From contig CM055092.1 of the NCBI GenBank assembly GCA_029204225.1, positions 18,562,886 to 18,626,885 on the forward strand: a DNA stretch of 64,000 nucleotides, read 5' to 3'. Below the pieces are notes generated by a model that worked only from the letters and a program-made list of their open reading frames with translations, was not told the DNA's origin and searched no databases. The translations under genes and the position numbers were made by a program. This stretch comes from Diphasiastrum complanatum (lineage: Eukaryota > Streptophyta > Lycopodiopsida > Lycopodiales > Lycopodiaceae). This document shows positions 10,052 to 22,938 of this stretch, piece by piece (the stretch's first letter is position 1; every line of letters begins with the position of its first letter).

Positions 10052-11055
10052 ATGGCGATCGTATTCAAAACGCACCCAAAGCCAGTGTTACCAGTGTTAC
10101 AACCACTAGCTATACGAGTGCAAATTGAAGGACTTCTTCAGTTCGATCCATCAGTAATTCTTACTGATTTGTATCATGAGCTGATCTACAATTTGAGTGA
10201 AACAGAAGAAAGACATATTTCCACCACTGTCCGCAATCAAGAAATTGTGAAGGATTTTACTGTCATGCATTAGGATTGCCTATGGACGACAGTATGCCAG
10301 TTACTAAACCAGATTACATCGCAGCGGAGTTTTCCAAGAAGAAGCTTACCTTGAGAAACGGGGATATAAACTCTCTTACATCAAAGATCCCAATCTCAAA
10401 AGCTTCATTTGCTTTGCTCTTGCTTCTATCTTTTTACCAGAGCAAGAGTACACTATCTCAAATACAAATATGAGATATCTGTTGAGAGCCCTGAATGGAG
10501 AGCCTATTGTCTTTGGATAGATTGCTTTTAAGCAATTCTATATATTAGTAAAGATTAATCAATTTTCCAGGCTAGGTCTGTAAATGGGTATTTTGTATAT
10601 GCATGCTGGCTAACAGTGCAGGAAGACATCAGGATTGCACCAGTGCTGCCATAGCTAGCCCCATCAGTAGAGGCTAAATCCTAGATGCAAATATCAAAGG
10701 CAACCACCGTAGAGAATACATCATCATCGTCAATTCAAGGCAGCTCGGTGAGGATGTCTTCACCATCATCCCAGTATACGCCATTGTCCAGTACAGAGAA
10801 AAATAGGGACACGGAAGAAGAAGCAGAGGATACTGCTGACCAGGAGTAGAATCAAGCTGATATACCACAAGAGCCAGCACCACAAGAAGAAGAACAACTT
10901 CATGATAATCAGCAGGACAGTGGAAGTGATGTCAAGGCACCAGTCCTCGATGCCAAATTGTATCAAAAGTTTTTGGTACACTACTGCTGGATACACAAGC
11001 GGCGATCCAGCATCTTGCCAGCTTAGAGAAGGTTTCTAGGAAGTTTGGTTCGAGG
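10052..11055 (+). pseudogene. Gypsy-associated ORF1 (element B, copy 1), truncated
   Basis: Starts at ATG (MAIVFKTHPKPVLPVLQPL) and continues EGLLQFDPSVILTDLYHELI to a stop at 10273. Further frames hold KPDYIAAEF and a block around RALNGEPIVFG (about 10480) followed by IAFKQFYKLVK. That block resembles VPIPWGKIAYSQFKKCL in the reverse Gypsy at about 23100. An acidic stretch leads into LEKVSRKFGSR at about 11020-11055, the beginning of the coiled coil, where the sequence breaks into Copia integrase. Several stops and a frameshift near 10270 make it non-functional. Role unknown. Confidence 0.6.
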
Positions 11056-11430
11056 TAATCTGAAGCACTTGACAAATTCACTAGCTTTTGCAATGATCGT
11101 GGCATCATTCACAGAAGACTGCAGCCTACACACCGCAACACAATGGTGTTGCAGAAAGAAAGAACATGACCCTGATGGAAGCAGCCAGATGTATGATGGC
11201 CTACTCAAAGGCTACAAGGATACTGTGGGCTAAAGAAGTAGCTATAGCCGTATACATCCAGAATAGGACAGGCAAGTCTAGTGTTCCTCACACGACACCA
11301 CATGAGCTATGGTGGGGTAGAAAGCCCAACCTGTCTCACGTCAAAATCTTTGGCTGTGCAGCTTATGCACATATTCCAGATAAGCTTCAAAAGAAGCTTG
11401 ATGAGAAAGCCGAGCCGGGATTTTTGGTAG
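11056..11430 (+). pseudogene. Copia integrase fragment (copy 1)
   Basis: Ty1/Copia integrase core and start of the hinge. SEALDKF is followed directly by the 93-bp deletion that removed the catalytic-Asp segment. Then come SFCNDRGIIHR, the Glu-side motif (VAERKNMTLMEAARCMMAY) and HELWWGRKPNLSHVKIFGC. Frameshifts lie near 11120 and 11160. It is fused upstream to Gypsy ORF1 and interrupted at 11431 by 60 bp not present in copy 2. Confidence 0.85.
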
Positions 11431-11490
11431 TTGCTCTTGTTTTTTAATCAATTTGATTTGTTTTTAGAAGAGTTTTAGGCAATCAGAGAG

Positions 11491-12447
11491 AGAACAATTC
11501 GTCATACTACATAGTCTACATGCCAGAGACGAACACTGTGAAAACAGTGAGAGATGTCAGATTTGATGAGAGCAGGACAATGGCCAATGACGATCCTATC
11601 AGCTATGAAGTTCTGGAGAGACAATACTATGACTTGCCACAAGTGACAGAGGGAGCAAAGGACGAACACAAAAACGAATATTTTTGAGTCGTTTCCCATT
11701 TGAGCGACGAATCTGAAGAAAAACGATTCGAGAGACAGCCTACTGCTATAGTTTCGGACCGAGCATAGCAGACAAAGACAAAGGCATTGCTGTCTCATAA
11801 GGTTATCCTAGAAGGTCGACTAGACCACGAAGAGCGCCAATAAGATATGTGCCAGGCAACTCAGCTTCCATATCAGAAGAGTTCTACGGATTTAGTGGTG
11901 ATCCATAGACTTTTGAGGAAGCAATTGTAAGTCTTGAAAAGGACAGATGGATCCAAGCCATGAATGAAGAAATGGAGTCCACGAGAAAGAACCAAATATG
12001 GACATTGGAGCCATTACCACATAAGCGCAAGATTGTCAAATGCAAATGGGTTTTCAAGCTCAAATACGGACTAGATGGGAATGTCACAAAATACAAGGCA
12101 AGGCTTGTAGCGAAGGGATTTTCTCAGAGATATGATATTGACTACTCTGAAGCCTTCTCTTCTGTCATCAAACATTCATCCCTATGTCTGTTATTTGCAT
12201 ATGCTACAGCTTATGACCTCAGGATCCACATTGTGGATGAGAAGACAGCCTTCTTGCATGGCGAACTAGACGAGGAGGTCTATATGGATCAACCCCCAGA
12301 ATATGTCTCGAGTTTACTTCCTGACTATGCATGTAGAATGCATAGAAGTATCTACGGTCTGAAACAATCATCCCGACAATGGTACAAGAAGAAAGATCAA
12401 GCCCTGAAATCATTAGGATTCAAGCCTCTGTTGGCTGATTCCAATAG
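11491..12447 (+). pseudogene. Copia integrase hinge and reverse transcriptase (first Copia)
   Basis: The hinge region (YYIVYMPETNTVKTVRDVRF) has frameshifts and a stop near 11690. From 11960 an open RT stretch runs: MNEEMESTRKNQIWTLEPLP, KWVFKLKYGLDG, KARLVAKGFSQ, then TAFLHGELDEEVYMDQPPEY and YGLKQSSRQWYKK. These are textbook Copia RT motifs in order. The YVDD catalytic motif is absent because the sequence switches at about 12448 into the integrase hinge of a different Copia. Confidence 0.9.
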
Positions 12448-13844
12448 GTGTTTGGATGCATTTTCTATGTGCATACACCTTTAAAGAAAAGGACCAAGGA
12501 AGATCCATCATCAATCAAAGGTATTACGCTCGGGTATGGCAAGGTAAGCAAGGGATATAAGGTATACATTCCATCTTCAAACAAGTTTGTGGTTTCTAAA
12601 GATATCATTTTTCATGAGGATACTATGCATAGACTTACTGACGGCTCAGTCAAATCACCTATCTAGAGGGAGGTGGCCGAGGATCAAGATGTCATAGATC
12701 TTGAGGAGGAGCTAGAGCCAAATGAGCCAATCACTCCAAGAATATCATCAAGGGTAAGGATGGAGCCATTGTGGATCACATACCAAGAAAAGGAAAAGAA
12801 AGATGAGGGTAATCCATCTTCATCCTTTGCACTCATTTCAAGTTTTGAAGAACCTTCATGTGTAAAAGATGCATTGAGCTCAAATGAATGGTTTCAAGCT
12901 ATGATAGATGAATATAATGCTTTGATGGAGAATGGCACATGGATCCTTGTTGATAGACCTCTTAAGAATGTGATTCGATGTAAATGGATTTTTAAGCTAA
13001 AACTCAATATGAATGGAAGTGTAAGCAAACACAAGGCAAGTTTAGTTGCCAAAGGATATGCTCAAGCAAAGGGCATAGATTTTAAAGAAACTTTTGCACC
13101 CGTGGCCAAGATGGTCACAATAAGGTTAGTTCTTGTACTTGCTTTACATTTTGGTTGGATGCTCTTTTAAATGGATGTTTCTAATGCATTCTTAAATGGT
13201 AGGCCTGATCTATGCTTTAGTGTGTGTAGGCTAAGTCAATATATGCAAGATCCATTAGTGATACATTGGAAAAATGCTAAAAGGATCTTGAGATACATCT
13301 CGGGTACTCTAGATCACAGAATTCTCTATAGAGGAGATGTCATTGATTTGCATGCCTTTAGTGACTTTGATTTTGCAAGTGACAAAAGGGATAGGTTGTC
13401 TACAAATTCCTATGGAGGAGTAGTTTCTTGGTTGTCAAAGAAACATGAAACCATCTTTCTTCAACCGAAGCCAAGTATAAAGCTCTCATCACTACAACAA
13501 AGGAGCTATTATGGATCAAAAGACTACTTATGGAGCTGAAAGTCATGAGTTTAGATATTGTTCCAACTCTCTATAATGACAACATTTCAGCCCAAATCTC
13601 TACAATGACAACATTTCAGCCAATCCAACCCTCCATGCAAGGTCAAAACATATTGAGATCTCTCGTAATTTCGTGAGAGAGAAGGTGCAATCAAAGGAGA
13701 TATCTTTGGAGCATGTGGCAAGTAGTGAATGTATTGCTGATATCCTCACTAAACCACTTAAAAGAGCTTCATTTGTGAAGTTAAGACCAGCCTTAGGGTT
13801 GATAAACAACTCTACGTTATCTTCAAACTAGTTGTGAGAAGGAG
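12448..13844 (+). pseudogene. Second Copia: integrase hinge, RT start, RNase H end
   Basis: Begins inside the integrase hinge (VFGCIFYVHTPLKKRTK; ITLGYGKVSKGYKVY; SKDIIFHED), continues into RT (EWFQAMIDEYNALMENGTW, KHKASLVAKGYAQAKG, FAPVAKMVTIR, DVSNAFLNG). It then jumps in frame at about 13200 to RPDLCFSVCRLSQYM, deleting the RT active site and the start of RNase H. RNase H continues to the terminal KHIEISRN-, EHVASSECIADILTKPLKR and ALGL motifs at about 13800. A 29-bp tandem duplication (13569-13626) breaks the LYNDNISA segment, and stops occur at 12664 and 13168. Confidence 0.9.
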
Positions 13845-14340
13845 TGTTAAATTTACACAAGCTAGTTTGCACAATTACCACTTGTAAATGACTTTGAGGC
13901 CATGTTGTGGGATGTTACATGTGCCCAAGGCATAGGATACCTTGTTCTAATTCAAATCATTAACCTATCTATGGAATGGTACCTTTGGGATATGTCCAAA
14001 AAGTTCATAGATAGGGTAGAGAAAAAGTAGGAGCTAAAAATAGCATTTTTATCATTGTTTTTGGATCTCAAGCCATTGATCCTAAATAGGGTGGATCAAG
14101 TGGATATTTAGGTTAGATGTTAGGGTTAGGTTATGATGAATACATAGAACCCCTAATATGATCAGATCTGAGCTCTACATGTAAAAATATGTGATGAGAT
14201 TTCCATCCAATAGTATGAGCAAAATGACTAGTTTGAGTCTATGATTTGATTGATGAATGCTATTGGCTTATGATTTTTTGTAATGGTTCAATGAGTTTGG
14301 AGTTGTAGGTACAGTACACAGGCAGCAGCAAACCATACTT
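13845..14340 (+). repeat. Probable Copia 3' LTR start (second Copia)
   Basis: The purine tract GAGAAGGAG at 13836-13844 is followed by TGTTAAATTTACAC, the usual polypurine tract plus LTR 5' end of Copia. The right end is not defined; 14340 is a guess at the point where the sequence loses LTR character. No second copy of this LTR was found in the window. Confidence 0.5.
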
Positions 14341-15150
14341 TCACACGTGTGAAGAATTTTGGAGGTAATTGATGGAGTTTTGAGCATGTTGCTGCTACAT
14401 TGAGTTCAAATTATGTTCCTCACAAATCTAAACATGGCTATTTTTCTCCGTCATTTCTAGGATAAAATGGGATTATTTTGCTTCATTTTTATCAATAAGA
14501 AGTAGAAATCTCAAAAACATTAGAAGCCATAAAAAAAATGATTAGTACCTTCAACATAAGGATGATCGAAGTACTCTTTTTTTCAAACAAGAACTTCTAC
14601 TCAATGATTTAGCTAATGACTCATATGATAATGATTCTTCCTCACTATCATTCATAATGACATCATTCAAAGTGCATCCTAATTTGAACTCTTCACATAC
14701 TTCTCTTCTTCTTGACTTGTGACTATCTCCCTCACCAAGTCTCTTGATAGAACCATTTGATCTACTCTCTTTATGAAGACATGTGACTCCACTTGCTGCT
14801 GCAAAAATGACTTTCTTGGACTCATCACAAAAGAATGTAGAAGAACCAACTTCTTCATGCATGCACCTAGCAACATCCTTTTCCATATGATCAAAGCAAT
14901 CATTTAGCAACAACCTTTTCCAAGGAAGAAGTTGTATCGTCTCCATTGATGAGTTAGCTCTTTCCTTAACTCATCACTGTCCGAAGAGACCCAAAAATAT
15001 TGAAAATGAATATGACAGATGGTTGAGATGAGAAAATCAATGTACCATATATGCATGGTCAAATCATGGTTAACAGGGTTAACCAAATTTAATTTGTGGT
15101 GCCAAATAGATCAGTGTTTCAAATTTTTGCCAACACATTCTTCAGATTCA
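14341..15150. other. Interval with one unexplained reverse ORF
   Basis: Contains a reverse-strand open frame, 14946 to 14551 (131 codons, METIQLLPWKRLLLNDC), Ser/Lys/Glu rich, without any domain I recognise. It could be chance or a decayed retroelement gag tail. Nothing else is evident. Confidence 0.25.
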
Positions 15151-15159
15151 TGGCTTTTT

Positions 15160-16400
15160 GTCTACGCAAATTTTTAGATTCATAGTTCACTGTTTCAGAT
15201 TTTTGCATGCAAATTTTAAATGGCGCCATCAAGGAAGCCATGCTGATCAATCGACTCTATGCTTCTATTCAATGAGACAGATGATAATGGATTATGGGTG
15301 CCAAGAAAATATTCAAAAAAATCTTGAATATTTTCAAGAGCAGCATTTCAAAAAAGGAAAAGGTCAAAACTATCATTTCGATCTTATTGGAAGGCTAGAA
15401 TTTTGGATTTCAGAACATCATCAGGAAGAATATCTATTTCTGAAATTCTAGTCCAAGTATATATGCATTTAGAGATAAATGTGCAAGGATTCAACCGTCA
15501 GGATCACAAAAAAAGCAACCGTGAGTATTGATATTTTTGATACTTTGATTTTTGTCATTCATAAATATCTAATAGTAAACTTGTCAATCTGATCATTTTT
15601 CTCTCGCAGACTTACATCCATCCAATATAAATGAATGGGAGCTGAGTGGATCTTTAGCAGGTGTGTTAGATGTTATTCACACTAATATTGGACAGCTGCA
15701 ATATCGAGGTAGAACTGCAAAAGATCTAGCTGATAGTGGGATCTTTTCTTATGAATCAATGTACATTCCTGATACAAAAGAAAATTTTGGACAAATAATA
15801 CCAATTCCATTACCTAGAATGGATTGCACTAGATGCTACAGTTTCAGAATCATTTCGTTGCAAGATATATAATGATGTAAAAAATTCATTAAAAATGAGC
15901 ACGAGATCAAAAACAGTAAAATTGAGTCGGTTTATTTCCTTGAATATATTTGTGGATTTCTTTTCAAGTGTCAATGTACACAAAACTCCAATGATGTTTG
16001 TATGCAAAAATTTATCAAATAGTTTATTATCTGAACTTATGGATGAAGGTTGGGACAAAAGATCAGATGGAGAATTAGAATGCAGGATGAAAATGTCTTC
16101 CATGTGCTTCCGTTATCAAAATGAAAAACAAATGTTGAGCTTATGCTTCCATTATCAAAGATGGAAAAAAATAAAGCTAAAGGAGTGCCACTCGATCAAG
16201 ACTTGAAAGCCAGTGGACATTTAAAACGAAAAAATATTGAAACTATATACAATGATGCCATTTTTATGTGTGTTGAGGTGGAAGAATATTGGAGTCTAAA
16301 CTACATCAGGCGAAAACTATTGCTTCTACAAGATCATGTACATTCAGACTTCAGATTCATTTTCAATGGTAAACTCGTAAGTAACTGTAAACACTCGATC
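15160..16400 (+). pseudogene. Relic of an intron-containing gene, unknown product
   Basis: Stretches of open frame bounded by good plant splice signals. A frame ending SGSQKKQP at about 15521 is followed by GTGAGT, and an AT-rich 89-base interval ends TTTCTCTCGCAG at about 15610. Downstream reads WELSGSLAGVLDVIHTNI and AKDLADSGIFSYESMYIPD (about 15630-15780). A later open stretch, with VEVEEYWSLNYIRRKL and HVHSDFRFIFNGKL, runs into GTAAGT at about 16378. Stops and frame breaks separate the pieces. The last part has the look of a small ubiquitin-like fold, but I cannot name it. Probably a decayed or captured host gene. Confidence 0.4.
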
Positions 16401-16734
16401 TTTTATGAATAGTTTCAATCAAAACTTTCTAATACAATCTTTGTGCTAATTGTAACTAAATTTTTAAGCTTTATGCATGTATGTAAAAGACATGAGCTCG
16501 AGATCAAATGCAGAGATATTGGCGAAACAATCCAACTTTTGGAAGAACATTAAGATTCACTATCAGCAAATACATGCCAATCATCGTCTTTTTTATCAAT
16601 ATAGAAAATTGCATTCCAGTATTACACTATGAACACAACCTGATTATAAGAATCTATATTGATATCAATAAAAAAAAACCCATAAACAGGTTGTTTACAT
16701 GTAAAATGAATAACTATTTACGAATAGATCTCTA

Positions 16735-18780
<2,046 letters not shown>

Positions 18781-18782
18781 AA

Positions 18783-20012
18783 TTCTATCTATTGGCGTTA
18801 GCTACTTGCTTGCATAGTATACTGGATGATCATATCCTTTCTCTTCTCCTGGTTGTACTAATACGCAACCAACTGCTACCTATGAAGCATCACAGTGCAC
18901 ATGAAATGGTTTACTCCAATCTGGCGGTTGAAGAATAGGTGCATTCACCAATGCGTTAACCAAATCCTTAAATGCCTTATAACACTTAATAGTGATTTAG
19001 TACACCGCTCCTTTTGTCAAAAGCTCATATAACACGAGTTCTATCCGAATATGCGTAAATGTAACGACGATGATACCTCGTCATTCCCAAGGATTGCATC
19101 TCTTTCGGAGACTTTGGAACCCGCATATTCTTAATCACCTTGATCTTTGCTAGATCAATTGATAGACCCTCTTTTGAAATGATTTGCCCAAGCAAAACTC
19201 CACGTATTATGCAGAAAGTGCATTTGTTTAGATTCAAACTTATTCCGAACTCGTAACACCACTTAAAACATTTTTCTAAATAGTCCAGTTGATTCTCGAC
19301 ATCACCATATAAGCAAAAATCATCCAGGAAACTTTTCATGAACCTATCAAAGTAATCATAAAATGCTTTTGTCATAACCTTATGGAAAGCTGCTGGTGAG
19401 TTCTTTAATCTGAATGGCATTACTTTATAGACTTACACCCCCCATTCTATGATGAAAGCAGTCTTCTCTGTATCCTTCTCAGTGATCTATATTTGATTCT
19501 ACCCACTTAACCCATCCAAGAAACTGTATAACTCATGACCCACAGAATGAAATGAGCTTACGGTAATCCACACATACCCGTAGATTACTGTCCTTCTTCG
19601 GTACTATCACAATGGGGCTTAACCATGGTATATAGTCAATAGCATATATAAAATCAACTTTCACAAGTTTCTCTATTTCGGCTATGACTCTTTCCACATG
19701 CTTTGGGTTCATCCTATAGCGTTGTTGTCGTATAGGTTGTGCATCAATGGTGACATCGATCGTGTGTTGATAGATTTTCTTTGGTACACCTCTGAGTTCA
19801 TCATAAGACCATCCAAATATGGCCTTGTACTTCTGGAATAATTCAGTTGCTCGTTGAATAAACTCCGGATCGTTATTCCCACCAATTGGTACGTGCTTTG
19901 GGTTGTCTTCCATCCCCAAATTAATCTTGATCAATTCTTCTCTGGAGACTTGAGTAGGATGTAACCGCACATGCTCTTCTTTTAATGTTTGGGACTCTTC
20001 AATAATCGCCAA
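18783..20012 (-). pseudogene. Ty3/Gypsy reverse transcriptase and start of RNase H (reverse element)
   Basis: Reverse strand, reading from 20012 down. An RT N-terminal region has IDAQPIRQQRYRMNPKH, SPIVIVPKKDSNLRVCVDYRKL at about 19560. Then come MPFRLKNSPAAFHKVM (19420), the catalytic FLDDF (about 19330; YxDD-equivalent) and LGQIISKEGLSID. The RNase H start has VNAPILQPPDW, FHVHCDAS and VYYASK. The sequence ends at about 18783 inside RNase H, so integrase is missing. Stops lie near 19020, 19430 and 19530, and a block between RKL and MPF appears deleted. Confidence 0.9.
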
Positions 20013-20400
20013 GAAACGCTATGGAAATTGCTCTCCAGTTGAATCCTACGCTATCACTTATTTATCCTTCTGCAATAATTCTTTGGAATCAGCTCTAACT
20101 TCCTCTGCAACAAATAGATTGATAACTGTAAATAAATGAGCTTCTACCACTGGTATGAAATCTGGATACAGACTCGTCAAGTACAAATTCTCTTCAGATT
20201 CCTCCGTCACTGTTTGGAACAACAATTCTTGAACCGTTTCAACTCCCACCGGTCGAACTGTGGAATCCAACCTCCCTTGATGTGTTTGCAATGCTCGTTG
20301 CCCAACCATGTACTGCTTTAGCAGCTCGCAGCTAGGGTTGGCCTAATAGGACCAGATAGACATCTGAACCCGTGGGCAACCTCATGACAACAAAATTCAA
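20013..20400 (-). pseudogene. Protease-RT connector (reverse Gypsy)
   Basis: Reverse-strand open stretch at 20309-20058 (SLYPDFIPVVEAHLFTVIN) between protease and RT, with stops on either side. Typical of the connector in plant Gypsy polyproteins; no enzymatic motif. Confidence 0.6.
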
Positions 20401-20416
20401 CAGAAACTTCAATCCC

Positions 20417-20686
20417 TTAAATATAGACAGGGATCTTCCGAATTTCCTCAGCTGGAGAATCGCACATATGGTTAGCCATATGTATTACCAAATTAATTTT
20501 ATGCAGCGTGATGCTCTTTAATTTGCTATAAGTTTCTTCCGAGATGATGTGCACCTCTGCACCACCATCGATTTGAACTCCTTTGATATTCAATCCTTGA
20601 ATATCCACTTCCAATATAGGAACAGTGTCTTGTTCCATGGATTGAACAATCGCATTGACTGGCGTAGGAGGAAGTCCTTTCGACAT
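20417..20686 (-). pseudogene. Aspartic protease fragment (reverse Gypsy)
   Basis: Reverse strand. The retropepsin-like domain processes Gag-Pol. GVQIDGGAEVHIISEETYSKL carries the catalytic Asp in IDGGA (usual D-S/T-G-A, here Gly). The preceding VPILEVDIQGLNIKG is the expected beta strand. The flap region follows as far as PVYI, then a stop. The second Gly-rich motif (ILG) is not clear. Confidence 0.8.
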
Positions 20687-20699
20687 CGTAAATCCTGGT

Positions 20700-21912
20700 A
20701 AGTTTGATCATATGGATTCCGCTGGATAGGGTGCAATTTGCATCAACTATCCTACTATAACCTGAAATTTATAAGTATGCACAAATTCGGCAATCTGGTC
20801 AGCCACGACATCTACCAACTCACGGGGAGAATTTGGCTCCTATGGGTGCTGTAATTGTTCCAATACATTTTGAGTGACGTTGGCCATCTAACCAATATCG
20901 GGATTAACAACCCGACTGGTGCTTGGTTCAACGTCTTCCACACCTTCCTCCTGAATCGGTGCATTTCCCTTACCCTTGTGTTGAGTCACCGCTTGTACGT
21001 CGGTTAATGGTGGTTCTTCCACTGTAATCAGCTACACCGGAGCCTGTTGCTTAGAAGCATTCATCTCGCCCGGGTTTTGAGGTTGATTTTGCACAATGTC
21101 TTGATCATTGATACGATTATTAAGTCGCGGTGGTGGCAATCCTCTTTCTAGGTTCCCCACACACTGCCGATGGTATGCCACAGTTGAAATAATGGTGACT
21201 CCTCTGATTGCAAAAATTGCAAATACATCTGGTAGATCTGGTCGGTAACACACTTGCCATTGAAAGGGGGTTGCATCTGATTCCCTTGATACGCCTGCAT
21301 TTGTGGTGGTATCGGTTGTAATGGTGGTTGCCGATGCTAGGGCTATTGCATTTGTGGTTGTTGCATTGGTGTGCTTGGACTACAAATGCTCCAGCAGATC
21401 TTACTGCTTGCAGTCATTCGTCCAGTGGTTATATGCATTACAAATCACACAATACGTGCCATTAGCACATTCATTGATATAATGCCCTTCCTGATTTTAA
21501 TCTCAACAGAAACGAACGTTTCCTTGGCAAAATTCCATAGTAACAATATCTTTCGTGACTGCTGGCAATGGCTCACTGGTTTTCACTTTCTGCTTATGCT
21601 TCTTTGACCGTTTCCCATCATGTGAATAAGATGAACTCTCTTTTGAGCTTGAAGAAATATCTGATTCCAAACCGGTATATGAATCAGAATCAGATGAGTC
21701 ATCTTGCCGATGATGTCGACGCTGTCGTTGGTACTTCTTTCTGGTTTCTTCTTTTTCCAACTGTCTTGCAACATCCACAATCTGTTCCAAGCCTTGGCCG
21801 TGTAGTGAAGTAGTTCCCCATCGAAGAACCTTGTGTAATCTTCATGTGTTAGCCTTCTTTTGTTGCTTCCTCTTTTTGATGTCTTTGCTGTGGTGTTCAC
21901 TCTCGCTTTCAC
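20700..21912 (-). pseudogene. Gag C-terminus with two zinc knuckles (reverse Gypsy)
   Basis: Reverse strand. HTAKAWNRL and EQIVDVARQLEKEETRKKYQ come from the capsid end (about 21900-21700, with a frameshift). Then follow a Ser/Asp-rich linker, KRSKKHKQKVK, and the knuckles at about 21540-21400: FC-D-NQEGHYINEC, where two stops replace residues, and the intact CVICNAYNHWTNDC. A Pro/Gln-rich linker (about 21250-20760) leads to protease. The acidic and Ser-rich layout matches the gag at 6597-7958, which suggests a related lineage. Confidence 0.8.
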
Positions 21913-21949
21913 ATGAGGTATGCATTCCTGAACAGTGAGTCACATATTC

Positions 21950-22745
21950 ATCTCTACCCTATGAATCGATCGCAATCAGTTTGTATCTCATCATCATAGA
22001 TGGTGATGACAAAACCCTAGATTTTGGTGCGGGGGTGGCCAATCTATAACACAATGGCTTGAGTAAAAAATTCTGATTGTCATCTATGATGTCTGATACC
22101 GATCGCGGTGTTTGCTTTGTCAACACCATTTTGTTCAGCCAATCAGTGGTGATAGGCGTGTAAGTTTCCTTCAAGAATATTCTCATAGGCATGTAACTGG
22201 ATATTCTCATCTCTCAAAAAGCCTTCTTCCTCCATAAGCTGCTCCAGCTTGTCGGCTACCCTCGTGCGTAAGATTGTTTTGGCCCTTTCCTTTAGCCTCG
22301 CATTATCAACACGTACTGGCCCTCCTGCAGTGATTTTCGAGATTTCGGCATTCAACAATTCTCGTTCATACTCAACAATCTCTTTAGCAGTCTACACTAT
22401 ATAGAGCTCCTTCTGTAATTGAGTAATCTGGTCAAAGTAATGTGCATTTTGTTCTCGAATCACATTGTTTTCTTTGGTCTTTTGGCATAGCTACTCCTAT
22501 ACACTCTTCAACTACGTTGTCAGCTCATTTATTTGCATTTGATATTGTCATATCCTAGGTGCTTCTTCCTCTGCAATCTTCAATCTATCAGCTTGTTGCA
22601 CATATACTCCGTGCTAGTATGCTGCCTGGTTCTGCAAATGCTAATATTGCCAGATAAACTCTATATCGTGTTGTAGTGCCGGTGAAAAATTCTTGGCTTT
22701 CTGTAAGAATTTCTTGATGTGTTTGTCATCAACATAATCCATGTT
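21950..22745 (-). pseudogene. Coiled-coil segment upstream of gag (reverse Gypsy)
   Basis: Reverse strand from MDYVDDKHIKKFLQKAKNF at about 22741 down. Long helical stretches rich in Gln, Glu, Leu and Lys (KENNVIREQNAHYFDQI, KLEQLMEEEGFLRDENIQL) are interrupted by stops near 22640, 22550 and 22395. Its position between ORF1-like sequence and gag parallels the coiled coil in the forward ORF1. Probably structural; no catalytic motif. Confidence 0.6.
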
Positions 22746-22938
22746 GTGGTCGTCCATCCCTACATCCTTGGTCGGTTCCGTGGTGTCCGGACAAGAAAAT
22801 GGCTACCGCGGTAACATCTTGCGACTATCTGTAAACCCTGCATCATTCTACTATTGCATCATCGTCGAATCTCCAATCAGCTTCTCAACTCATGTTTTGT
22901 CTTGTTGTGTTGGTGGACTAAAGGAGTCTGATTGCACC

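Larger units (their letters stand above)
1..11535 (+). repeat. Block copy 1 of a long direct duplication
   Basis: This stretch aligns colinearly with 51641-64000. The offset is 51640 at the left edge, about 52433 after position 1121, about 52425 through the middle, and 52465 at the end. Short stretches compared by eye differ at roughly one to a few percent of sites. Main differences: copy 1 lacks 793 bp present at 52761-53553 and 93 bp present at 63506-63598, and has 60 bp (11431-11490) where copy 2 has 6 bp. Both copies share internal deletions, stops and chimeric junctions, so these predate the duplication. The left limit lies outside the window. Confidence 0.95.
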
